From SZUA-430 sp031413635 (GTDB lineage Bacteria > Pseudomonadota > Alphaproteobacteria > Micropepsales > Micropepsaceae): a stretch of DNA of 11,763 nucleotides. Within the stretch, counting starts at the first letter, position 1, and each line of letters starts with the position of its first letter. Below the pieces are notes generated by a model, which saw nothing but the letters and a program-made list of their open reading frames with translations, searched no databases and was not told where the DNA came from. The DNA lies in contig JANOFM010000150.1 in the NCBI GenBank assembly GCA_031413635.1, positions 1 through 11,763 of the forward strand. The letters run 5' to 3'. Below are positions 1-8,100 of the stretch, one piece after another. A program made the translations under genes and the position numbers.

Positions 1-2
1 TG

Positions 3-668
3 GAGGAAGCGCTCGCCAAGGCCGCGCGCCTCGGCCGCCTGCCCAAAGCGGTGATCCCGACCGATCTCTACGGCCAGTCCTGCGATCTCGACCGCATCGT
101 TACGCTATGCGCGGCGCACGGCGTGCCCGTCATCGCCGACAGCGCCGAGGCCGTCGGCGCGCGCTACAAGAACCGGCACGCCGGCGACGGCGCGCGCATC
201 GCCGTCTATTCCTTCAACGGCAACAAAATCGTCACGTCGTCGAACGGCGGCATGTTCGCGAGCCACGACCAGGCGCTCGTCGACCGCGCCCGCCACCTCG
301 CCACCCAAGCGCGCGAAGACGCCGCCCACTACGAACACAAGGAAGTCGGCTTCAACTACCGCCTCTCGAACATCTGCGCCGCCATCGGCCTCGGCCAATT
401 GCGCGTGCTCGAAGACCGCGTCGCCCGCCGCCGCGCCATCAACGCGCGCTACCGCAAAAATCTAGCGGGCATCACCTTCATGCCCGAAGCCCCCTATCTT
501 CGAACAATTATGGCTGTATGCGTGCAACTGATCGTGTTCGGTCGGATGCAGAAACATCGAAACGGTCGGCGGCTGGATAGGCAAGTGTCGCCGGCCGCAG
601 GGCAGATGAGCCCACGTCACTTCGGTAATAGTTTGGGCTTTTGGCCGCTACGGTGCGGCGACCGATAG
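3..668 (+). pseudogene. DegT/DnrJ/EryC1/StrS-family (EpsN/PglE-like) sugar aminotransferase, 3'-truncated remnant
   Basis: The open frame enters from the left edge (in frame from base 3), so the true start lies outside the window. Intact family members are PLP-dependent aminotransferases acting on nucleotide-linked 4-keto sugars for surface polysaccharide or glycan synthesis. Visible family marks, numbered from the GTG at 51, are VIADSAEAVGA (PLP-binding Asp at about residue 30), SFNGNKIVTSSNGGM (Schiff-base Lys at about residue 59) and FNYRLSNICAAIGLGQL (about 101-117). The match stops just after the residues MPEAPY, near base 497, where family members normally continue for roughly another hundred residues. 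The last ~57 codons to the TAG at 666-668 look unrelated. I infer a rearrangement that removed the C-terminal domain, leaving a non-functional gene. The EpsN/PglE assignment rests on motifs only; the exact sugar substrate cannot be told. Confidence 0.75.
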
Positions 669-723
669 TCGTCGGACGGTCGTGTCGGGCTTCGTACGAG
701 GACTGAGCGTTTCAGCGCTTTCC
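498..723. other. Junction segment between the broken aminotransferase and the kinase gene
   Basis: This stretch separates the last recognisable aminotransferase codon from the stop codon of the minus-strand kinase. None of its six frames gives a recognisable protein; the plus-strand aminotransferase frame merely runs through to a stop at 666-668. I see no convincing rho-independent terminator for the kinase: the only dyad next to its stop (AGCG...CGCT, about 706-717) is four base pairs and has no T tract. The segment could be residue of a lost mobile element or simply the downstream end of the transferred signalling cluster; neither is proven. Confidence 0.4.
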
Positions 724-2898
724 CTACGCCGCAAGGCCGTGGGCACTGAGTTGGATACGGTAGTCGGTGAAGAGGGACTGCAGGTCGGCGAGGTTGGAAG
801 GCGCGAGGTTAACGCCGTCGGCTAACGCGCGTTCCAGGTCGGCGGCAAATTGGGAGAGGGCGGCGGCGCCGGCCATCGCGCCTGAGCTTTTCAGCGAGTG
901 GACGAGGCGGACGGTTTCGGCTTGCGCGGTCTTGTCGCCGGAAATTTTGCCTAAGCGGTCGAGTTTTTGCGCGGCGTCTTTCAAGAACATGTCGATCAGG
1001 CGGCGCAGGGCTTGGTCGTTCGAGTCCGCGCGGAATTCTTCGATCGCGGTTACGTCGACCGTCGGGGCGTTTGCGGGCTTCTTCTCTTCTTCGTGCTCGC
1101 TTTCCGTGAAGCCGCGGCCGTCGCGCAACGCGGCGCCGAGCGCTACGATCAAGTCGGCAGCGCGGAACGGTTTGCCGACATGCGCGTTCATGCCCGCGGC
1201 GCGGCACTTTTCGACGTCGCTGTCGAACGAGTTCGCGGTCAAGGCGATGATCGGCGTCTTCGATTCCGGTCCCGGGAACGCGCGGATGGTGCGCGTTGCT
1301 TCAATCCCGTCCATTTCGGGCATGTGCACGTCCATCAGAATGACGTCGTAACGTGAGCTGCGCACCGCCTCGACGGCTTCGAGTCCGTTGCCGGCGGTAT
1401 CGGGCTTGATGCCGTATTTGGCGAGCACCGACCGCGCGACGAGGAGGTTGGTGGCGTTGTCTTCGACCAACAGTAGGCGCAGCGGACGTTCCAGGCCCGC
1501 AATTTGGGCGAGCGCTACTTCGAGTTTTTCCGGCTTCGCGCCTGTCTTGGCGGCGGCGGCTTCGGCCTTGGTCGCTTCAACCAAGGGGAGTTCGAACCAG
1601 AACGTCGAGCCTTTACCCAACGTGCTTTCAACGCCGATGCGTCCGCTCATCCGCTCGATCAGCTTCTTCGAGATCGCAAGGCCGAGGCCCGAGCCGCCGA
1701 ACTGGCGGGAGATCGAGGAGTTCGCCTGACTGAATTTCTGGAACAGACGCGGGAGCTGGTCGGCGGCGATGCCGATGCCGGAGTCGGCGACCGCGATCCG
1801 AAGCAACCGGCGTCCGGCCGCGTCGGTTACGACGGTTGCGCTCGTGCGCACCGTGCCGCGGTCGGTGAACTTGACGGCGTTGCCGAGCACATTCACGACC
1901 ACCTGGCGCAGACGGCCTGCATCAGCGCGCAGGTAGGCCGGCACGTCCGGCGAGATAGCGATGGAAAGATCCAGCGCCTTTGTGCGCGCACGAGGGCCGA
2001 CGATCTCCGTCGCATAGTTCAGCAAAGCGCGAATGTCGAAGGCCACGGTTTCGAGTTCGACGGCCTTGGCTTCGAGTTTTGAAAAGTCGAGGACGTCGTT
2101 GATGATGCGCAGCAGGCTCTCGCCGGATTCGCGGATCGTGGTCGCGCTGCGGCGCTGTTCGGCGGTCAAGTTTGTTTCCAGAAGGACGCCCGCCATGCCC
2201 AGAACGCCATTCATCGGCGTTCTGATCTCATGGCTCATCATCGCCAAGAATTCGGACTTCGCGTTGTTGGCGGCCTCAGACGCATCGCGGGCGCGCGTTA
2301 GGATTTGGCGCGCGGTCTCCTGACGATAGACCGAGAGAACACCGGCGATGATCGTGAACAGGAAGACGGGTATTTGCTCCAGCAGCGGCGTCAGCGCGTC
2401 GGCCGATCCGCCACCCCACAAAAACGCCGCCGTCGCCAGCAGCGCACCGGCAGAGAGCAACGAGATCAGGCTTGCGAACTCGACCACCATCGCCAGCAAG
2501 ATAAAGCCGCAGAGCCAGGTCACGAGCCAGACCGGCGAGCCGCCATTCATCAGCAACATGTATGTGAAGAAGAACGGCAGGCAGTAGGTAATCGTCGTAT
2601 ACCAGAGCACGGGACCGAGCGACTTGCGGTACGCCTGCGGCCACAAGCTCATCGTGCAGACGGCGGCGCACAGGACGCTGCCCGCCAAACGCAGCGCCGC
2701 GCTCTCGTACTGCTGCGGGAAGCCGAATTGCCAAATCACGTAGTAGAGCGGCATGCCGAAGACGCCGCAGAGCGCGATCGGGAATATGATGCCCTCGCAC
2801 GCTTGATACGAATTGAGCAGGGAGGTGCGCAGCGCGGACAGCCAGCTGTCCATGCCCGTGCGATCTTCGGTTGCTGTCTCGTTGTTCATGCGCGACAC
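724..2898 (-). CDS. CqsS-like hybrid sensor histidine kinase (six-TM sensor, HisKA, HATPase, REC, HPt)
   Basis: This 724-residue inner-membrane kinase probably senses a hydrophobic alpha-hydroxyketone or aminoketone signal. Residues ~36-191 form about six membrane helices. They resemble the CAI-1 receptor CqsS as I recall it: GMPLYYVIWQFGFPQQYE (48-65), CLPFFFTYMLLMN (106-118) and IPVFLFT (176-182). The kinase core follows: HEIRTPMNG with phospho-acceptor His223, N box with Asn340, G1 DSGIGI (372-377) and G2 GGSGLGLA (401-408). A receiver (~472-590) has Asp480, phospho-acceptor Asp523, Thr554 and Lys576. A C-terminal HPt (~612-720) has VHSLKSSG with His667. The kinase core is of the BarA/ArcB type, so the sensor seems joined to a different kinase than in Vibrio. 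The start is uncertain: GTG at 2898 or ATG at 2889, neither with a good Shine-Dalgarno. It is the last gene of the cluster, 123 bases after the outer-membrane gene. Domain calls are firm; ligand identity is inferred from the sensor and the neighbouring cqsA genes. Confidence 0.9.
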   Translation of the reverse strand: MSRMNNETATEDRTGMDSWLSALRTSLLNSYQACEGIIFPIALCGVFGMPLYYVIWQFGFPQQYESAALRLAGSVLCAAVCTMSLWPQAYRKSLGPVLWYTTITYCLPFFFTYMLLMNGGSPVWLVTWLCGFILLAMVVEFASLISLLSAGALLATAAFLWGGGSADALTPLLEQIPVFLFTIIAGVLSVYRQETARQILTRARDASEAANNAKSEFLAMMSHEIRTPMNGVLGMAGVLLETNLTAEQRRSATTIRESGESLLRIINDVLDFSKLEAKAVELETVAFDIRALLNYATEIVGPRARTKALDLSIAISPDVPAYLRADAGRLRQVVVNVLGNAVKFTDRGTVRTSATVVTDAAGRRLLRIAVADSGIGIAADQLPRLFQKFSQANSSISRQFGGSGLGLAISKKLIERMSGRIGVESTLGKGSTFWFELPLVEATKAEAAAAKTGAKPEKLEVALAQIAGLERPLRLLLVEDNATNLLVARSVLAKYGIKPDTAGNGLEAVEAVRSSRYDVILMDVHMPEMDGIEATRTIRAFPGPESKTPIIALTANSFDSDVEKCRAAGMNAHVGKPFRAADLIVALGAALRDGRGFTESEHEEEKKPANAPTVDVTAIEEFRADSNDQALRRLIDMFLKDAAQKLDRLGKISGDKTAQAETVRLVHSLKSSGAMAGAAALSQFAADLERALADGVNLAPSNLADLQSLFTDYRIQLSAHGLAA

Positions 2899-2931
2899 GT
2901 TGGTGGACGACGCCCTGCCCCAAAAAGCGAT

Positions 2932-2949
2932 CCTGTCCAGGCTAACAGG
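2932..2949 (-). promoter_or_regulatory. Short inverted repeat CCTGT-N8-ACAGG upstream of the kinase
   Basis: The 5-base arms CCTGT (2932-2936) and ACAGG (2945-2949) face each other about 35 bases upstream of the kinase start. Position and symmetry would suit an operator or a small 5'-leader hairpin. Arms of this length occur often by chance, so the call is tentative. Confidence 0.2.
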
Positions 2950-2970
2950 CGTGTCATTAAATTGATGCTA

Positions 2971-2994
2971 AAGCGCCCGGTTTGCGGGCAGCTT
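2971..2994 (-). terminator. Hairpin between the outer-membrane gene and the kinase; possible weak terminator or attenuator
   Basis: AAGCGCCCG (2971-2979) can pair with CGGGC-A-GCTT (2985-2994), giving a nine-pair stem with one bulged A and a 5-base loop. It begins 27 bases past the stop codon of the outer-membrane gene. In the minus direction the stem is followed by TTAGCATCAATTT rather than a solid T run, so it is at best a weak intrinsic terminator. It could partly separate kinase expression from the synthase/export genes, or protect the upstream transcript end. Confidence 0.35.
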
Positions 2995-3021
2995 CAGCCG
3001 CGTTGGTAAATGAGCGGTTAG

Positions 3022-4257
3022 CTATAGAAAGTGCAGAAGGCGGACGGTGAGGAACGAGTCGTCGCGTACTTGCTCAAGCACGGTGTCACCGTCACCCGCA
3101 CGCAGGATCAGCGCGCCCTGCACGTCCAGCCGGAAGGCATCGCCGAGGCGGGTGGAGGCTTCAATCTTGGCGTAGACCGAGCCCTTGTCGAGGTCGACGA
3201 GCGCGCCGATCAGTCCGGAGCTGTCGCTCGTGTCGTTGAGCGCGAACCTTGTGCCGAAGAAGAAGTCCTTGTCGTAGATCGTGGGCGGTGCGGAGGGCGG
3301 GCGATCGTCCCAGGTGAACTCCAACACCAGACCGACATCGCAGTTGGTGCCTGCGACCTGCGAGAGGGTGTGCTCGACGCCGGCGACCACGGCGGTGAAG
3401 CGGCGCGCGCCGGGGCCTTGATGACCATCGCGGCTGATCGCTTCAAGCTTCAATAGCGTCGCCTCCAGCGTCGCTTGGACGTCGAGGCCAACTTGGTCGA
3501 TGACGTCGTAGACGGGGACGACCGTCGCGCCGGCGAGCTCAAAGCGCGGCTCTCGGCTGGTGCCGTTGAAATAGGTCAGGCCGATGTCGAAGTCGTCGAT
3601 CCGGGCCTTCAAGCGCCCTGCCACATCCAGGCGATGCGTACGCGCACTGGACTCGTACTCGGCGTTGCCGGTGTCGACCGGTAGCGTCATGCGCAACCGG
3701 CCTGTGATTCCTGGGAAGGTGCGCGGGCGGAACAGCGGCAGCACGACGACGGTTGCTTCGACATCGTCGTACTGGCCGCGGAGCATTGCCATCGGCTGAC
3801 CCAATTTCTCGTCGCCTTCGGGCTCTTCGACCAGGTCCGACTGATTGACGATATCGACGATGTGGCGGGATTCGGTGACGCCCCAATAGACTTTGCTGAC
3901 GCCAAGTCGAAGGTCGACATTTTGGCCGTAGACATTCACCGCTGCTTCGCGCAGGTCCGCGTGGGTGCGTTTGCGGTCGGTATCGTCGTAGCGCAGGAAC
4001 GGTGCGACATCGATCACGACGCTCTTGTCGTTCGAGGTCCAGGATGCGTTGGCGGCGGCGGTCAAAGAGCCAAGCAGCGGCGCGCGATCTTGGCCGGCGT
4101 AGGAGGGCCGCATCGCGAACGCGCGCACTTCGGCGCCGATCATGCCGCGCATAACGAACGTGCCATCCGCCTCCGGCTCTGCCGCTTGGGCGGCCGTCGC
4201 ACTCACAGCCGCGAAGAGGACCGGGAGTAAATTGAATGTTCCCCGGTCGCCACGCAT
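3022..4257 (-). CDS. Exported protein, probable outer-membrane beta-barrel partner of the RND exporter
   Basis: This 411-residue protein has a Sec signal peptide (hydrophobic stretch LLPVLFAAVSATA, likely cleavage after AQA near residue 25). The mature part is rich in alternating polar/hydrophobic stretches suggestive of amphipathic beta strands (for example SVVIDVAPFLRY at ~79-90 and NVDLRLGVSKVYWG at ~113-126) and has no internal membrane helix. The segment WGVTESRHIVDIVNQSDLVE (125-144) resembles a conserved region of DUF1302-like and uncharacterised exported proteins that I recall beside RND exporter and LolA-like genes; this is recognition from memory, not a search. The ATG at 4257 lies 15 bases after the stop of the LolA-like gene, with AGGAAG about 11 bases upstream of it. 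I infer an outer-membrane exit or anchoring role for the exported product. The molecular function is not known. Confidence 0.7.
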   Translation of the reverse strand: MRGDRGTFNLLPVLFAAVSATAAQAAEPEADGTFVMRGMIGAEVRAFAMRPSYAGQDRAPLLGSLTAAANASWTSNDKSVVIDVAPFLRYDDTDRKRTHADLREAAVNVYGQNVDLRLGVSKVYWGVTESRHIVDIVNQSDLVEEPEGDEKLGQPMAMLRGQYDDVEATVVVLPLFRPRTFPGITGRLRMTLPVDTGNAEYESSARTHRLDVAGRLKARIDDFDIGLTYFNGTSREPRFELAGATVVPVYDVIDQVGLDVQATLEATLLKLEAISRDGHQGPGARRFTAVVAGVEHTLSQVAGTNCDVGLVLEFTWDDRPPSAPPTIYDKDFFFGTRFALNDTSDSSGLIGALVDLDKGSVYAKIEASTRLGDAFRLDVQGALILRAGDGDTVLEQVRDDSFLTVRLLHFL

Positions 4258-4272
4258 GGGCTCGGCTGCTTC

Positions 4273-5097
4273 CTACCTAAGACGCTCCATCGACTGTTCA
4301 GTAAAGTCGACTTCGGTTAATCCCGTCCTAAACTTGAGATCGGTGACGCTCAATTTCGTCGAGCGACGGCTTTGGTGATTGATCATCAAGAGCTCGTACG
4401 GGCGCCAGAAGCGGTCATTGTGCTTGCGGTAGTTCGCAAGCGTTAACGTCTTCAGCAGGCGGTCTTCGCGGTTGTAGAACTCGATCTTGCGGAAGAGAAA
4501 CTCGGTCGCGTCGATCCATGCGATCTGGCGCTTGTACCCGGACTCCTCATAGAGCGGCACGCGCTCGACGACGTAGCACTGCAACGCCGCATCGGGCGCA
4601 GGGCACGGCTCGTCTCGCAGCCAGCGGTAGTCGTATTTTCCTAGTTCCTGGGCGGTCAGATCCTCGTAGGCGAACTCGCTGCCGAGGAAAGGGCCCGACT
4701 TGTTCGACGACGAGATGCGCTTCACGCGGGCGATGCTGGGGATGTAGATCCATTGGTCGTCCGCGGTCAGGATCTGTGTGTGGGTGAGCAGGACCGTGCC
4801 CTGCACATCCTTAGGCGTTTCGAAGAAAATGAGCGACTTATCACCGACCTTGTCGCTGGCGCCTTCCGAGACGTTCATGCGCAGAGTGCGTTCGTTGGCA
4901 TCGCCGCTTTCGCTCATCAGGCGCATCGTCATGCGCGATTGCGTGTCTGCGAAGCCGGCGTCGCGGTGGATCGATTCAGCGGTGATTTCCCGGCCCTTGG
5001 CTTTTGGGTCGGCGGAGAATTGCGGCGGGGCCGCTCCGCTTGACGTCGCGCTCGATGCGGCGATCAAGGCTGACAACATGACTACGCGAAAATTCAT
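4273..5097 (-). CDS. Outer membrane lipoprotein-sorting-type (LolA-like) periplasmic protein
   Basis: This 274-residue protein has a signal peptide (MNFRVVMLSALIAASSATSSGAA, cleavage near residue 23). The body matches the LolA-like family found beside RND/MMPL exporters (Pfam LolA_like, TP0789-type). Features are an early strand-rich part (RMTMRLMSESGD ~55-66), the hallmark DQWIYIPSIARVKRISSS (114-131) followed by GPFLGSEFAYEDL (135-147), and a final strand WRPYELLMINHQSRRSTKL (231-249). Cys165 and Cys174 could form a disulfide. Family members are convex beta-sheet half-barrels that carry lipid-like ligands through the periplasm. Here the likely cargo handler works with the upstream RND-CqsA protein. 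The ATG at 5097 has GGAG 8 bases upstream and sits 15 bases after the upstream stop, indicating one transcript. The family is confident; the cargo is inferred. Confidence 0.85.
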   Translation of the reverse strand: MNFRVVMLSALIAASSATSSGAAPPQFSADPKAKGREITAESIHRDAGFADTQSRMTMRLMSESGDANERTLRMNVSEGASDKVGDKSLIFFETPKDVQGTVLLTHTQILTADDQWIYIPSIARVKRISSSNKSGPFLGSEFAYEDLTAQELGKYDYRWLRDEPCPAPDAALQCYVVERVPLYEESGYKRQIAWIDATEFLFRKIEFYNREDRLLKTLTLANYRKHNDRFWRPYELLMINHQSRRSTKLSVTDLKFRTGLTEVDFTEQSMERLR

Positions 5098-5112
5098 TGC
5101 GATGTCTCCAAC

Positions 5113-8100
5113 TCACGAACCGGCTACGGGTACGAATGTTTTAGGGATGAACGGCTCCGACCTCGGCGTCGGCTGCGGTGCCGATTCGGCCAACATGAGG
5201 CCCTTCGGCCAGGGCGCGATGGCCCGTTCCAGAGCAATGACCCTGCAGGCCGCGATCACGCGATCAAGGTCGCGCTCGTCGAGGCGCGCATTGACCGAGA
5301 GGCGCACGATGCCGTGTTTCTTGGGCGTCGCAGGCGAACAGAACACGGCGCCGAACACCTCATGCTCCTCAAGCGCGTTGCGCAGCGCGCGTGTCTGTTC
5401 GTCGGTGCCGGAATGCAAGGCAACGATTTGCGAGGCGCTTTGGTCCACCGCAAAGCCAAGCTTCAGCAAGCCTTGGCGCAGATACGCCATATTCCGCCAG
5501 AGCTTTTGGCGGCGCCAGTCTTCCAAGCGGATGACGTCCAGCGTGGCGATGAGGCCCGCGACCTCGTTCTGCAGCACGGCCGACGAGAAGATCGCAGGGC
5601 GTGCCTCATAGGGGAAGTAGGTCATCACGCGCGCCGGGCCTGCTACCATGCCGGCCCGTGTCGCGAACGCCTTCGAGAGACTGAACGTGCGATATTGTAC
5701 GTTCTCGGTCAGACCCAACGCGTGCACGAGGCCCTCGCCATGCCGGCCATAAACGCCGACCGCGTGCGACTCGTCGGCCGCGAGGATGCAGCCCGTGCGT
5801 TCGCTTAACGCCGCGATTTCGGCCAGAGGACAGATCGTGCCGTATGCCGAATAGACGGTGTCGACGAGGATCAGACCCGGGCCGTAGCGCTTGATCAGAC
5901 GTTCCAAGTGTTCGGGATTGTTGTGACGGAAGGCATGGGCGGTTGCCCCCGCCATGCGTGCACCTTCCCAGAGCGAGGCGTGCGCGAACTGGTCCGGATA
6001 GACCGGCGTGCGGTGATCGACCAGCGCTTGGACGAGACCCGTATTTGCGCTCCAGCCCGATTGGCAAAGCACCGTGGCTTCCGCGCTCAAGTACGACGCC
6101 ATCTGCGTTTCGAAGCGGCGCTGCAGGCTGGTCTCGTTTAGGAAGACCGCCGACATGAACACCTCTTCGGATTGGCTCTCCAGGCGCTCAACTTGCGCCT
6201 GCACGATTTTGGGGTGACCGCCGAGGCCCAGATAATCGTTGCTCCACAACTGCACCGACGAGGGACCCGGCACGCGACCGGCAATCAGGTGGCCGTCGCG
6301 CATGCGATCGAAGTAGGCGTCGACGCGGGCGCTGAGTGCCGGATGTTCGCTGACGCCCGTTGAGCGCCGTTCGCGCTGCCAAGAGAACAGGCCGAGGTTG
6401 CGATCGCACACGAGTAACAGCGGCGCGAGGATGAAGAAGTCGGCGAGCATCGCGAAGCAGAATGTGATGACGGTTAGCAGTCCCAAGGTGCTGTTGACGC
6501 CGAAGCTTGAGAAAGCCAAGACCGCGAAGCCGAAACACATCACGGTCATCGTGAAGAGCATCGCCTTGCCGGTTGCCGTGAAGGCATATTCGACGGCCTG
6601 GTCGGGCAGCATGCCTAAGATGCGGCGCGCGCGCGCGTATTTGGATACGTAGTGGATCGTGTCGTCGACGACGACCCCGAACGTCATTGCAGCCACGATC
6701 GAAACCGCGACGTTCATCTCGGCGACAAGGTGACCCCAAAGACCCAGCGCCATCACGGCGGGCACGAAGTCGCCGACCATCGAAACCAGGCTGAGTTGGA
6801 TGCTTCGAAGTCCAAGCACCAGAATCAGCGAAACGATGAGCACGGCCAGGCTGGTGCCGCCGATCATCATTTGAATATTGCGCGACGACAGATGCGCGAA
6901 CATCAGCGACAGACCGGTGCCTTTCGCCGCCATTCCTTTGCCGCCTTGCGTTTTCAGCCAATTTTCGAAGCGCTCGGCGAGCGGGAGCAACTCGTCGGAC
7001 GGCAAGTTTTTGCCGTGCTTAGCGACGACCACCGTCACACGCGAGGCGGATCGCGATACGGTTATGCGATCGGTCATACTCAAGCCCTGGGGCAGCGACA
7101 TTTCGTAGAGCAAGAGGTATTGCGCGGTTTGGCTGCGATCATCGGGAATGCGGTCGAACGCGCGGTCGTCGCCGTTGACGTTGCGGTTCACGCGCTTGAC
7201 GATGTCGCTGATCGAGATGACGTTCAGAACCTCGGGTTGCGCGCGCAACCAAGTGCTGAACTCGTCCAGTTTCGCTAGATATTCTGGGCTCTCAATACCG
7301 CCGGCGGCGGTCGCCGGCACCGAAAATTCGAGAACATCGAAGCCCGTCAACTTTTTCAGGACGGCGTCGGAATCGCGGCGGAATTGGAAACTCTGATCGA
7401 AGTACTCGATCCAGTTCTCCGACTGGCGCATTTGGAAGATGCCGGCGGCGAGCACAACCACAAGCGCTGCCATCGCCCCCAGGATCACACCGGGCTTGGC
7501 GTTGACCGTTCCTGCGACCCGCTTCAAGGCTTCATGCGTGTAGCTTTTTTTCGGGTCGATAGGCACGGAGAAAATCTGCAGCAGTGCCGGCGTCAGACTG
7601 AACGTGAGCAGAAATGCGGCGGCGACACCGATGGCGGAGATATTGCCCAGATCGTGGAACGGCGGCGCGTCCGACGAGTTCATGCTCAGGAAGCCGATCG
7701 CCGTAGTCAAGCTGGTCAGAAAAATCGCGAACGCGTTGGATTCGACGGCCGAGAGCGTCGACACCCGATTGGAGGCGCCGAGGCGGCAACCGTCGACGTA
7801 TTCGGAAATGATGTGAACGCTGTAGGCGAGCGCCACGGTCAGCACGATGAAGGGTGCGGGCGCCGACCCCGCGCTCATAACGATGCCAGCGGCGCTTGCG
7901 GCGCCCATAGCAAACAGCATGGAAAGGCCGGCGACCGTGAGCGCGATGCCGGTCGCGATCCATGACCTAAGTAAAAGTAAAAGGACGAGCCCCATGACCA
8001 CAAGCATGATCGGCACGAGGAACATCATGTCCCGAGACTGGGCTTCACCGAAGGCCTGCATCACCATGACGTTGCCGGTGAAGTACAGGCGGACGTCGGG

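Noticed and set aside
698..723. Terminator after the kinase stop
   Set aside because: The only dyad is four base pairs with no T run; not enough to call.
724..2898. Kinase as an RpfC homologue (same domain order: TM sensor, kinase, REC, HPt)
   Set aside because: The sensor segments resemble CqsS, there is no RpfG or RpfF gene nearby, and CqsA genes are adjacent.
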